Origin: Betaproteobacteria bacterium
GTDB taxonomy: Bacteria > Pseudomonadota > Gammaproteobacteria > Burkholderiales > Casimicrobiaceae
Assembly: GCA_029884335.1 (NCBI GenBank)
Contig: JAOUIA010000032.1
Span: forward strand, 1 to 41,407
DNA: 41,407 bases
Reading direction: 5' to 3'
Every line of letters starts with the position of its first letter. Within the stretch, counting starts at the first letter, position 1. Shown in pieces: positions 28,096 to 37,986 of this stretch. Under the pieces are notes generated by a model. The model saw only the letters and a list, made by a program, of their open reading frames with translations. It searched no databases and was not told where the DNA came from. Both the position numbers and the translations under genes were made by a program.

Positions 28096-28172
28096 TGGCG
28101 CGCCCGGCAGGATTTGAACCCACGACCCCCTGGTTCGTAGCCAGGTACTCTATCCAACTGAGCTACGGGCGC
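28096..28172 (-). tRNA. tRNA-Arg(ACG)
   Basis: The 77-nt minus-strand gene folds into a full cloverleaf. The acceptor stem is GCGCCCG with CGGGCGC, the anticodon stem CCTGG/CCAGG with loop CTACGAA gives anticodon ACG, and the T-loop is GTTCAAATC. CCA is encoded (28098-28096). The A of the anticodon is normally edited to inosine by TadA, letting it read CGU, CGC and CGA. Confidence 0.96.
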
Positions 28173-28182
28173 GAAGCAGGGG

Positions 28183-28188
28183 ATTATA
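28183..28188 (-). promoter_or_regulatory. -10 hexamer of tRNA-Arg
   Basis: On the minus strand this reads TATAAT, a perfect -10 hexamer 10 nt upstream of the tRNA 5' end. The -35 region (TTACGG, 17 nt further upstream) is weak. Confidence 0.6.
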
Positions 28189-28285
28189 TCAGCGGGCGTC
28201 CTGTCCCGTAAGTTCCGCAGAAACGGGAGCGGATGAGCTCCGCCGGCGAGCCAGGGGCGCGGCCGATGCCAATGCCGGTGTGACG

Positions 28286-28307
28286 AAGTGGCCGAGCAAC
28301 GCCACTT
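28286..28307 (-). terminator. Hairpin downstream of the PLD-family gene
   Basis: AAGTGGC (28286-28292) and GCCACTT (28301-28307) form a 7-bp stem with an 8-nt loop, about 50 nt beyond the stop of the PLD-family gene. It could end that transcript before the tRNA-Arg promoter. No T-tract follows. Confidence 0.4.
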
Positions 28308-28356
28308 GGCGGCCGATCTCGCTTCGGGCTGCCGAGCGAACTTGCGGGACGGGACG

Positions 28357-29901
28357 CTACTTCGGAGGCCCGCCGACGCGGTCCCCGGCGCCCTCACCGC
28401 GCGCCAGTACCTCCGCCTCGCGCACCGACTCCTCCGCCGCGTGCTCGGCGGCGTGGCGCCGCGCCGCGCGATGCAGTCCCCACGCCTTGCCGAGCCAGGC
28501 GAGCCCCATCCATGCCGCGAACACGGCCGCCGGCCAGGCGAGGACGGCCGGCCACATTGCGCCCACGGCGCCGAGTGCGATGGCGGCCACGGCCATCTTC
28601 GCCAGCAGGCCCGATTCCGCCGGGCCGAGCGCCCGGCGGTTGGTCAGCGCGGCGCCGAGCGCGCTCCCCACGCTCACCGCGCCGGCCGCGGCGCGCCCTG
28701 CGCTGCCCGAAGGCGCGCGGCGCACCGCTTCGCCGTCGTCGTGCCGCCGGTCCGCGCGGCGCACGCGGTTGCCGGCGGTGAGCACGATCTCGGTGGAGTC
28801 GCGCAAGTCGCGCTCGAACTGCTCGGCTGTCGCGCGGGCGAACGCCTCGTCCTCGATGGCGACGTCGAGTTCGTAGTTGCCGAGGAAGCTCGCCAGGTTG
28901 AGGTTCGTCGAACCCACCCTCGCCCACTGGTCGTCGGCGACCGCCGTCTTCGCGTGCAGCATCGTGCCGTTCCACTCGAACACGCGCACGCCCTTCTCCA
29001 GGAGCACGCGATAGCCGGCTCGCGACAGCACGGAAACCGCGGGCAGGTCGCTCGCGCCGGGCACGAGCAGGCGCACGTCCACGCCGTCGCGCGCAGCGGC
29101 CACCAGCGCCTGCACGTAGGGCGCGGTGCCGACGAAGTAGGCGTCGGTGAGCCACAGGCGCTCGCGGGCGATGGCGGCGATCATCAGGTCGAGGCGCAGC
29201 ACGCCGGCACCGCTCGGCTGGCCCTGGATCACGCGCACGCGCGTCGTGCCCGCACGGGGGATCGCCGCGACGGGCGTGAGCAGCTCCACGGGCAGCGGAC
29301 CCTCGTCGCACGCCTCCCACACGCGGGCGAACGCGTGCTCGAGCTCGGCCACGGCCGGGCCGCGGATCTCGACACCCGTGTCGCGCCACGGCTCGAGGCG
29401 CTTCTCCGGGCGGCCGAGCCACTTCGCCGACACGCACAGGCCCGACACGAAGCCGACGTGCCCGTCGATCGCGATCATCTTGCGGTGGTCGCGCGTCGTC
29501 CAGCCGAGCGGGCTCGCGAACTGGAACGGATTGAACGCGGCCACGCGCACGCCCGCCTCGCGCAGCGGGCCCCACAGCGCGTCCGAGCGGAACGAGCCGA
29601 GCCAGTCGTAGATCACATAGACGTGCACGCCGTCGCGCGCCCGGTCGGCGAGCGCGCGCGCGAACTCGTGGCCGACCTCGTCGTCCTCGACGATGTAGCA
29701 CTCGAACAGGATCAGCCGCTGCGCTCGGCGGATGGCGTCGAGCCAGGCGGGGAAGTTCTCGCGCGCGTCGAGCAGCATGCGCGCCGCATTGCCTTCCGAG
29801 GATTGCGCGCCCGTCGCGCGGCCGAACGCCCGGGTAGCCAGCGCGATGACGTCGGCGTCGAGCGCGTCGGCGTAGGGGCGACCGAGCGGCGGGCGAGGCA
29901 C
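28357..29901 (-). CDS. PLD-superfamily phosphatidyltransferase, cardiolipin-synthase-like
   Basis: The 514-residue protein has two HKD motifs: DHRKMIAID (H139, K141, D146) and LHAKTAVAD (H316, K318, D323, followed by GSTNLN). That pair is the active site of cardiolipin synthases and related phospholipase D enzymes. A ClsB-like role is likely: there is no N-terminal membrane hairpin, and the start is GTG. Unusually, a hydrophobic segment occurs near the C-terminus (about residues 430-475, MAVAAIALGAVGAMWPAVLA and on), followed by a basic and then acidic tail. The gene has no FNR-like box and is divergent from a GDSL hydrolase, 45 nt away. Other phospholipid transphosphatidylations are possible. 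Confidence 0.85.
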   Translation of the reverse strand: MPRPPLGRPYADALDADVIALATRAFGRATGAQSSEGNAARMLLDARENFPAWLDAIRRAQRLILFECYIVEDDEVGHEFARALADRARDGVHVYVIYDWLGSFRSDALWGPLREAGVRVAAFNPFQFASPLGWTTRDHRKMIAIDGHVGFVSGLCVSAKWLGRPEKRLEPWRDTGVEIRGPAVAELEHAFARVWEACDEGPLPVELLTPVAAIPRAGTTRVRVIQGQPSGAGVLRLDLMIAAIARERLWLTDAYFVGTAPYVQALVAAARDGVDVRLLVPGASDLPAVSVLSRAGYRVLLEKGVRVFEWNGTMLHAKTAVADDQWARVGSTNLNLASFLGNYELDVAIEDEAFARATAEQFERDLRDSTEIVLTAGNRVRRADRRHDDGEAVRRAPSGSAGRAAAGAVSVGSALGAALTNRRALGPAESGLLAKMAVAAIALGAVGAMWPAVLAWPAAVFAAWMGLAWLGKAWGLHRAARRHAAEHAAEESVREAEVLARGEGAGDRVGGPPK

Positions 29902-29946
29902 GTTGGGCGGGCGGCTGGCAGCGACACCCTACGGTACCATGCCCCG

Positions 29947-30570
29947 ATGGCATTGCCCGTTCCGCGTCGCCGCTTCCTCGCGTCGCTGGGCGCGCTCGTG
30001 CTCGCGGCGTGCGCGCCCGACGCGCGGCACGCTGCGTTGCCGCGCGGGGCGCGCGTGATCGCGTTGGGCGACAGCCTGACCTACGGCACCGGCGCGTCGC
30101 CCGCGGAAAGTTGGCCGGCGCTGCTCGCGCAGCGTTCGGGTTGGCAGGTGGAGAACGCCGGCGTGCCCGGCGAGACCGCGGCGCAGGCGTGCGAGCGTCT
30201 CCCCGACCTGCTGGCGGCGAATCGTCCTGCGCTCGTGCTCGTGCTGGTCGGCGGCAACGACTTCCTCCGGCGCACGCCCGATGCGGGCGTGCGGGACGCG
30301 CTCGCGGCCTGCGTCGCGGAGGCGCGCGCCGCCGCGGTGCCGATCGTCCTGCTTCCGGTGCCGCGGCTCGGCGTCGGAGGATTGGCCAACGCCCCGCTCT
30401 ACGCGGAGGCGGCGAAGTCGCTTGGCACTCCCCTCGTCGACGCGGGCCTCGCCGACGCATTGGCCAAGCCTGCGCTGCGCGCCGACGCCGTGCATCCGAA
30501 CGCCGCCGGCTACCGAGCCGTGGCCGAGCGGATCGGCGCGGGGCTCGCCAAGCTCGGTTTCCTGCGCTAG
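29947..30570 (+). CDS. GDSL/SGNH-family esterase, probable lipoprotein
   Basis: The 207-residue protein resembles the TesA-type arylesterase/lysophospholipase group of SGNH hydrolases. Block I is IALGDSLTYGTGA with nucleophile S43, block III is GGND, and block V is DAVHPNAAGY with the catalytic Asp and His. The N-terminus RRRFLASLGALVLAAC has a twin Arg and a lipobox ending at C22, so it is probably exported and lipid-anchored; whether by Tat or Sec is unsure. It may hydrolyse lysophospholipids or acyl esters in the envelope. It diverges from the PLD-family gene, and its stop overlaps that of hpf: CTAG (30567-30570) is read as TAG on both strands. Confidence 0.87.
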   Translation: MALPVPRRRFLASLGALVLAACAPDARHAALPRGARVIALGDSLTYGTGASPAESWPALLAQRSGWQVENAGVPGETAAQACERLPDLLAANRPALVLVLVGGNDFLRRTPDAGVRDALAACVAEARAAAVPIVLLPVPRLGVGGLANAPLYAEAAKSLGTPLVDAGLADALAKPALRADAVHPNAAGYRAVAERIGAGLAKLGFLR

Positions 30571-30917
30571 GCCGTGGTTCCGCGCGCCGTTGCGTGCTGC
30601 TTGACGCGGCCGCGCACGACTTGCGTGTGCTCGTCGGTCTCCCGCACCGCGACGTCGAACGCGTCGCGCAGCGCCACGTACACGTCCTCGTGGCGGTCGC
30701 GCGTGATCGCGATCTCGTGGCCGGGCACGCGCAGGTCGATGCGCACGGAGAACTCGCGCCCCTGGTGGCTGTGCCGGTGGGGCGAGTCGACGGTCACCGT
30801 GCAGCTGACGATGCGCCGCCCGAGCGCCTCGAGCTTCGCGACGTGGTCGCGGATCTTCGCCGTGAGGGCCGGCGAGGCGGGAATGTTGCGGAGCGTGATC
30901 TGGAGGGGAACTTGCAT
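30567..30917 (-). CDS. hpf: Short ribosome hibernation promoting factor (S30AE family)
   Basis: The 116-residue protein begins MQVPLQITLRNIPAS and continues with LTAKIRDHVAKLEAL and a core ending in EDVYVALRDAFDVAVRE, the single S30AE domain of HPF/RaiA (YfiA)-like proteins. These bind the 30S decoding centre and hold ribosomes inactive during starvation or dormancy. The C-terminal dimerisation domain of long HPF is absent. ATG 30917 is chosen because GGAGG sits 8 nt upstream; ATG 30923 is only 2 nt from it. A perfect FNR-like palindrome lies upstream. It is not next to rpoN, where the housekeeping hpf usually is, so this is probably a second, stress-specific copy. Confidence 0.85.
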   Translation of the reverse strand: MQVPLQITLRNIPASPALTAKIRDHVAKLEALGRRIVSCTVTVDSPHRHSHQGREFSVRIDLRVPGHEIAITRDRHEDVYVALRDAFDVAVRETDEHTQVVRGRVKQHATARGTTA

Positions 30918-30997
30918 TGACATCGCCTCCGTTTCGGGGGTCGGACCCGCCGCCTCGCTCGGAGATGCCACGCCGCGGCGCCGGCCCCTCACTTGTC

Positions 30998-31040
30998 ACG
31001 ATACGTCTCCCCGGGGCGCGCCTGGATTGACGGGCGTCAA
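30998..31040 (-). promoter_or_regulatory. Perfect FNR/DNR-like palindrome and -10 for hpf (box F)
   Basis: TTGAC-GGGC-GTCAA at 31027-31040 is a perfect palindrome, matching box E in both half-sites. Toward hpf, the minus strand shows TATCGT at 31003-30998, 23 nt from the box. The opposite direction would serve the tetR-type gene, over 230 nt away, which is less likely. Confidence 0.6.
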
Positions 31041-31171
31041 CGGGACGCCGAGGTCGACCGATCGACCCGGCCGTGGTCAGAACGGCGTCAGATTTGCGGC
31101 TCCAGGCACAAATCCGCTGCTTTCGCGCCGGAAATGGCAATCAACTCCACGCCGACCGTGGCTCGCCATAG

Positions 31172-31184
31172 GCACATGGTGTGC
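31172..31184. promoter_or_regulatory. Small palindrome upstream of the TetR gene
   Basis: GCACA-TGG-TGTGC is a perfect 5-bp inverted repeat in a rather AT-richer stretch about 90 nt before the TetR start. It might be an operator, but a site this short can occur by chance. Confidence 0.25.
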
Positions 31185-31273
31185 ATCCGGTAAGCACCTT
31201 TATCACTTCTTTGTGCACTTCGGGCCCGGATGTGGTGCAATTCCCCCTGACGCAAACAGCTTTCCCCGCACAA

Positions 31274-31894
31274 ATGACGCTAGACAAGCCGCCGCGGACC
31301 TCGGGCGACTCCGCGCAAGCGCGCCGCCCCCGCAACCGCGAGGCGACGATCCACGCCGTGCTCGAGTCCGCGCAACGCCTTTTCGCGACCAAGGGCTTCG
31401 ACCGCACTTCGCTCGTCGACATCGCGGCGGAGACGCGCCTGTCGCCGCGCGGCGTGATCCTGCACTTCAGCTCGAAGGCCGACATCGCGGCCGAACTCAT
31501 GCTGCGCGAGCTTCGCGCCCGCGCGTCGACCTTCAAGCCCGCCAGGGAAGGCACGCCGGCCGTCGAGCGCATCGTCGCGTTCTTCGCCTGGATGGCCGAC
31601 GGCGACAAGCGCACGTTCATCAACTTTCCCGCGCTGTGGGGCTTCGCCGCGCGCTGGTCGCTCAAGGTCGAGGCCACCTGCGAGCTGGCGATGCAGGAGT
31701 TGCTCTCGCCGGTGCGCCGCGCGGTCGAGGATGGCGTGGCGAGCGGCGAGTTCCGCGCCGTGGACGCCGACCTCGCCTGCGACGTGCTGTGGCGCGCCTA
31801 CGTGTGCGGGCAACGCCGCGCGACGATCCGCGGCGGCAAGCCCAGCGACGCGCTGCCGCAGGTCGAGCGCGCGCTGACGCTGCTGCGCGCCTGA
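31274..31894 (+). CDS. TetR/AcrR-family transcriptional regulator
   Basis: The 206-residue protein has an N-terminal TetR helix-turn-helix (ESAQRLFATKGFDRTSLVDIAAE, then RLSPRGVILHFSSKADI) and a less conserved ligand-binding C-terminal domain (AFFAWMADGDKRTFINFPALWG). It would repress a target gene until a ligand binds. The long open frame reaches back to 31181, but ATG 31274 (MTLDKPPRTSGD) fits the family better; no clear ribosome-binding site is seen at either. No efflux or enzyme gene sits beside it, so the target is unknown. It shares its upstream region with hpf. Confidence 0.85.
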   Translation: MTLDKPPRTSGDSAQARRPRNREATIHAVLESAQRLFATKGFDRTSLVDIAAETRLSPRGVILHFSSKADIAAELMLRELRARASTFKPAREGTPAVERIVAFFAWMADGDKRTFINFPALWGFAARWSLKVEATCELAMQELLSPVRRAVEDGVASGEFRAVDADLACDVLWRAYVCGQRRATIRGGKPSDALPQVERALTLLRA

Positions 31895-31941
31895 CGCGCG
31901 TCACCGTTCACCGCGCGGTGGCGTCGCGCACCCCGCCCCGG

Positions 31942-31947
31942 TAGAAT
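31942..31947 (+). promoter_or_regulatory. -10 hexamer for tRNA-Ser
   Basis: TAGAAT lies 68 nt before the tRNA 5' end, in the 121-nt gap after the TetR gene. The -35 is not obvious. Confidence 0.4.
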
Positions 31948-32015
31948 TGCCAGCTTGCCTTGCCGGGCCCTGCGCGGCCCCGCGGGCGCCCCGGCCGCAG
32001 CCGGCCGGGCGATCC

Positions 32016-32109
32016 GGAGACGTGGCCGAGTGGTCGAAGGCACTCCCCTGCTAAGGGAGCATGCGGGCTAAAACCTGCATCGAGGGTTCGAATCCCTCCG
32101 TCTCCGCCA
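32016..32109 (+). tRNA. tRNA-Ser(GCT)
   Basis: The 94-nt gene is a class II tRNA with the long variable arm of serine tRNAs (GCATGCGGGCTAAAACCTGCAT region). The acceptor stem GGAGACG pairs with CGTCTCC. The anticodon loop CTGCTAA gives GCT, reading AGC and AGU. The T-loop is GTTCGAATC and CCA is encoded at 32107-32109. Confidence 0.96.
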
Positions 32110-32198
32110 TTCCAGCTGGGTACGGACCGGACCCATGGGTGACCGGATGCACACCGGTTGCATCTGCCCGCCCCGTCCCCGCGGGCTTCGGCAAGGAG

Positions 32199-32223
32199 CG
32201 AGCCCCGCAGGATGCGGGGCTCG
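32199..32223 (+). terminator. Hairpin terminator after tRNA-Ser
   Basis: CGAGCCCCGCA-GGA-TGCGGGGCTCG is a perfect 11-bp stem with a 3-nt loop, followed by TTCACTT. It lies 90 nt after the tRNA and 55 nt beyond the katG stop, and may serve both convergent transcripts. Confidence 0.6.
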
Positions 32224-32277
32224 TTCACTTGCAGCAAGCGCGGCTCGCTAGCGCCGAGGACGCGCCGTTTCACGGGA

Positions 32278-34564
<2,287 letters not shown>

Positions 34565-34850
34565 ATTGACGCTAAACGCCGCGTCGCCGGGAGCCCCCCC
34601 GGCCGCGCGGCCGGATCGTGCGGTGTACCATCCGTCAGGCCGTCACGTCGTGGGACAGGGGCTGCCTGCCACACCTTCGCACGCACTGCTTCGCGCTTCC
34701 CTTGTTCGACTCCGCTATCGCCGCCGGCGCTCCGTCCGCCGATTGGCCGTCCAACGGGCGGCCGGCATCGTTGCCGGATACGCCTGCGGGCCGGGTCCTC
34801 CGGCCGTGCCCCAACCGAGCTCCGGACCGGCCGCGGCGGGATCGCTCGTC
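34565..34850. other. Gene-free stretch between katG and the HAD gene
   Basis: The reading frame of the HAD gene stays open here, but its translation (Pro-, Arg- and Ala-rich) has no family resemblance. I treat this as untranslated DNA. I see no RNA gene or strong promoter in it. Confidence 0.4.
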
Positions 34851-35486
34851 GTGACGCCTCCAGCAGTGGCCCGGAGCGTCGCGATCTTCGACCTGGGCGG
34901 CGTGCTGGTCGAGTGGAACCCGCGCCACCTCTACCGGAAGCTGTTTGCGGGCGACGAGGCGGCTATGGAGGATTTCCTCGCCAACGTCTGCACGACCGAT
35001 TGGAACGAGCGCCAGGACGCCGGGCGCACGTTCGCGGAAGCGACTGCGGCGCTGATGCCGAGGCACTCCGACAAGCGGGAGCTGATCGAGGCGTGGTTCA
35101 GCCGCTTCGGCGAGATGGTCCCCGGCGCGATCGACGGCACGGTCGCCATCTTCGCCGAGCTCAAGGCGCGCGGCGTGCCCGTCTACGGCATCTCGAACTG
35201 GTCGGCCGAGACGTTCCCGACGCAGCGCGGCCGCTTCCCGTTCTTCGCGTGGTTCGACGACCTCGTCATTTCCGGTGACGTCGGCGTGATCAAGCCCGAT
35301 CCGCGGATCTTCGCGATCCTGCTCGAGCGCAATGCGCTCGACCCGGCGACCGCGGTCTTCGTCGACGACGTCGAGAAGAACGCGCGCGCGGCCGGCGAGC
35401 TCGGCATCCACGGCATCCACTTCCGCTCGCCCGACCAGCTGCGGCGCGAGCTCGCGGCGGTCGGCCTCCTCCCCGATGCGCCGTGA
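34851..35486 (+). CDS. HAD-superfamily hydrolase (subfamily IA, YihX-like)
   Basis: The 211-residue protein starts with the HAD motif I SVAIFDLGGVLVEWNP, with nucleophile Asp14. The usual second Asp is replaced by Gly, as in the YihX/epoxide-hydrolase-like HAD group. Motif II is YGISNWS, motif III is GVIKPDPRIF, and motif IV is AVFVDDVEKN. It probably dephosphorylates a small sugar phosphate; the substrate is unknown. The GTG at 34851 is chosen because everything conserved lies after it; the frame is open back to 34497. It converges with the SDR gene. Confidence 0.8.
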   Translation: MTPPAVARSVAIFDLGGVLVEWNPRHLYRKLFAGDEAAMEDFLANVCTTDWNERQDAGRTFAEATAALMPRHSDKRELIEAWFSRFGEMVPGAIDGTVAIFAELKARGVPVYGISNWSAETFPTQRGRFPFFAWFDDLVISGDVGVIKPDPRIFAILLERNALDPATAVFVDDVEKNARAAGELGIHGIHFRSPDQLRRELAAVGLLPDAP

Positions 35487-35555
35487 CCGCGGGGCGCGGG
35501 ATCGGCCAGGCGACGGCGGAAGCGCCCCCCGCGCCCGCCAGGAAACGGCGGCCGC

Positions 35556-36347
35556 TCAGCGCCAGCCGGCGTCGACGACGAACGTCTGCGCCGTGCACAT
35601 CCGGCTGTCGTCCGCGGCGAGCCAGAGCACCATCCGCGCGAGGTCGGGCGGGTAGAGCTTCTCCTTCAGGCACTGGCCCTCGAGCATGCGCCGCTCGCCC
35701 TCCGGGTCGAGCCAGAGCCTGACCTGCCGCTCCGTCATGACCCAGCCGGGCACGACCGTGTTCGCGCGGATCCGGTCGGGACCCCAGTCGCGCGCCAGGC
35801 CGCGCGTCATGCCGTGGACCGCCGCCTTCGCCGTCGTGTAGACGTTGTAGCCGCCCATCCCGAGCATCCAGCTGATCGAGCCGAAGTTCACGATCGAGCC
35901 GCCGCCGGCGGCCTTCATCTGCGGGTGGACCGCCTGCGCGGCGAAGAACTGGTGGCGCAGGTTGACCGCGATCCGGTCGTTCCAGTAGTCCACGGTGACG
36001 TCTTCCGTGCGGTGGCGGTCGTCGTTGGCCGCGTTGTTGACGAGCGCGGTGACCGGCCCTGCCTCCTCGCCCACGCGGCGCACGATCGCCTGCAGCGCGG
36101 CGACGTCGCGCAGGTCGCAGCGGTGGTAGTGGGGGGCGCGCAGCCCGGCGCCGGCAATGCGCCCGCACAGCGCCGTCGACGCCGCGTCGTCGACGTCGAC
36201 GAACGCGACGACGGAGCCCTGCGCGCAGAAGTGCTCGACGATCGAAGCCCCGATGCCGGAGCCGCCCCCCGTGACGAACACGACCTTCCCGGCGAGGCTC
36301 GGGTAGCGCGCGAAACGCCGGTCCACCGCCGCGTTCTGCTCAGACAA
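35556..36347 (-). CDS. Short-chain dehydrogenase/reductase
   Basis: The 263-residue classical SDR has the NAD(P)-binding TGGGSGIG (residues 26-33), NNAAN, the catalytic Ser in FGSISWM, and the YTTAK active-site motif. Asp residues at the end of beta-2 (VDVDD) favour NAD over NADP. Family members oxidise sugars, polyols or hydroxy acids. Its start overlaps the end of the ABC permease gene by 8 nt, so it is the last gene of the importer operon and probably acts on the imported compound. Confidence 0.88.
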   Translation of the reverse strand: MSEQNAAVDRRFARYPSLAGKVVFVTGGGSGIGASIVEHFCAQGSVVAFVDVDDAASTALCGRIAGAGLRAPHYHRCDLRDVAALQAIVRRVGEEAGPVTALVNNAANDDRHRTEDVTVDYWNDRIAVNLRHQFFAAQAVHPQMKAAGGGSIVNFGSISWMLGMGGYNVYTTAKAAVHGMTRGLARDWGPDRIRANTVVPGWVMTERQVRLWLDPEGERRMLEGQCLKEKLYPPDLARMVLWLAADDSRMCTAQTFVVDAGWR

Positions 36348-37986
36348 ACTCGCCCTCCTTCCGGTCGGAAATCCGCAGCACGACGAACACCGCGAGCCCG
36401 GACGCCGCGAGCAGGATCGTGGACAGCGCGGAGGCCGTGCCGAACTCGCCGTCGAGCACGGAGAGGTAGATGCGCACCGGCATCGTCATCGTCCGGCCGA
36501 CGTAGAGGATGAGCGAGCTCGACAGCTCGTTGATCGCGGTGATGAAGCTCATCAGCGCGCCGGCGACGACGCCGGGCAGCATCAGCGGCAGCGTCACCTT
36601 CGCGAACGCGCGCCCGGGCGGCGCTCCGAGGCTCAAGGCGGCCTCCTCGATGCCGCCCTTGATCTGCTTCAGGATCGACGCGGCGGAGCGAACCGCGTAC
36701 GGCAGACGCCGGACGAACAGCATCAGCACGATGATTGCCGCCGTCCCCGTGATCTGCAGCGGAGGCACGTTGAAGGTCACGACGAACGCGAGGCCCATCA
36801 CGACGCCCGGGACGATGTAGGGGACGAGGAGCAGGCTGTCGAGCAGGCCCGTCGCCTTCGTCTCGCGCCGCGCGAGCACGTAGCCCACGAGCGTGCCGAG
36901 GACGACGATCAGCAGCACGGCCGCCACCGAGTAGGTGAAGCTGTTGGCGATCACGTGCGGGACCTCGCCGACGATCTTCGTGTAGCTGTCGAGGCCGTAT
37001 CCCGGGTGGAACACCGGGCCGCGGGTCTTGCGGAACGAGGTCCAGATCACCACCAGCGACGGCAGCGAGCCTGCGAGCACGATCGCGTAGCAGACGGCGT
37101 GCGCGGCGGCCGACGCGAGCGGGGACAGCCGCACGGGCTGCGGGCGGCGCACGAGGGAGCCCGCCACCTCGCGGCGCCGCACGGCCCAGCGCTGCACCGC
37201 GACGACGGCCAGGCAGACGGCGATCAGCACCACGCTCGTCGCCGACGCGAGCCCGGGGTTGCCCCCCATCTCCGACGTGTAGAGGTTGTAGGCGGTCGTC
37301 GCGAGCAGGCGCACCTTCCCGCCGACGATGGAGGGCGTTCCGAAGTCCGCGATCGACAGGACGAACGCGAGCAGCGCGCCGCTCGTCACCGCCGGGAACA
37401 CGAGCGGCAGCGTCACCTTGAAGAATCGGCGCCACGGCCCCGCGCCGAGGCTCTCGGCCGCCTCCTCGACCGACGGGCTGATCGCGCGCAGCCCGCTCGC
37501 GGTCAGCAGGAACACGAACGGGTAGAACTTGAGGCTGAACACGAGCAGGATGCCGAAGAATCCGTAGATGGGCGGCAGCCCGATGCCGAGGTCGGCGAGG
37601 AACGCGCGCATCCACCCGTTCGCGCCCAGCATCATGATCCACGCATAGGCGCCGATGAAAGGCGGCGAGACGAGCGCGAGCACGGCGAACGTCGCCAGCG
37701 CGTCGCGCCCGAAGATGACGTAACGCGTGGTCAGCACTGCGAGCGGGATCCCGAGCAGCATCGCGCCGGCCATGCCGCCGGCTCCGACCAGCAGGCTGTT
37801 GAGGAGCGCGGTCCGGTACGCGGGCTGCCCCAGGACCTGCGCGAAGTTCGCGAACGTGAGCGCGCCGGTGCGGTTGTCCGTCACGCTCGCCTCGAAGACC
37901 CCGAGCAGGGGCCAGGCGAGCAGCACCGCGATCACGGCGAACGCCGCGACCAGCACGAACGTCCAGAAGTCGACGCCGCGCCTCAC
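36340..37986 (-). CDS. ABC transporter permease with two fused permease domains
   Basis: The 548-residue inner-membrane protein has about 12 hydrophobic helices and two copies of the permease signature contacting the ATPase: EEAAESLGAGPWRRFFKVTLP and EEAALSLGAPPGRAFAKVTLP. This duplicated form is that of the FbpB/ThiP (iron or thiamine) type. I place the start at GTG 37986 (RRGVDFWTF), overlapping the ATPase stop as GTGA; the longer open frame upstream is only the antisense reading frame through the ATPase gene. Confidence 0.9.
   Translation of the reverse strand: MRRGVDFWTFVLVAAFAVIAVLLAWPLLGVFEASVTDNRTGALTFANFAQVLGQPAYRTALLNSLLVGAGGMAGAMLLGIPLAVLTTRYVIFGRDALATFAVLALVSPPFIGAYAWIMMLGANGWMRAFLADLGIGLPPIYGFFGILLVFSLKFYPFVFLLTASGLRAISPSVEEAAESLGAGPWRRFFKVTLPLVFPAVTSGALLAFVLSIADFGTPSIVGGKVRLLATTAYNLYTSEMGGNPGLASATSVVLIAVCLAVVAVQRWAVRRREVAGSLVRRPQPVRLSPLASAAAHAVCYAIVLAGSLPSLVVIWTSFRKTRGPVFHPGYGLDSYTKIVGEVPHVIANSFTYSVAAVLLIVVLGTLVGYVLARRETKATGLLDSLLLVPYIVPGVVMGLAFVVTFNVPPLQITGTAAIIVLMLFVRRLPYAVRSAASILKQIKGGIEEAALSLGAPPGRAFAKVTLPLMLPGVVAGALMSFITAINELSSSLILYVGRTMTMPVRIYLSVLDGEFGTASALSTILLAASGLAVFVVLRISDRKEGEFV

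Noticed and set aside
31891-31904. CTGAC-GCGC-GTCAC resembling an FNR box
   Set aside because: Both outer bases mismatch, it overlaps the TetR stop codon, and no suitably spaced -10 for tRNA-Ser was seen.
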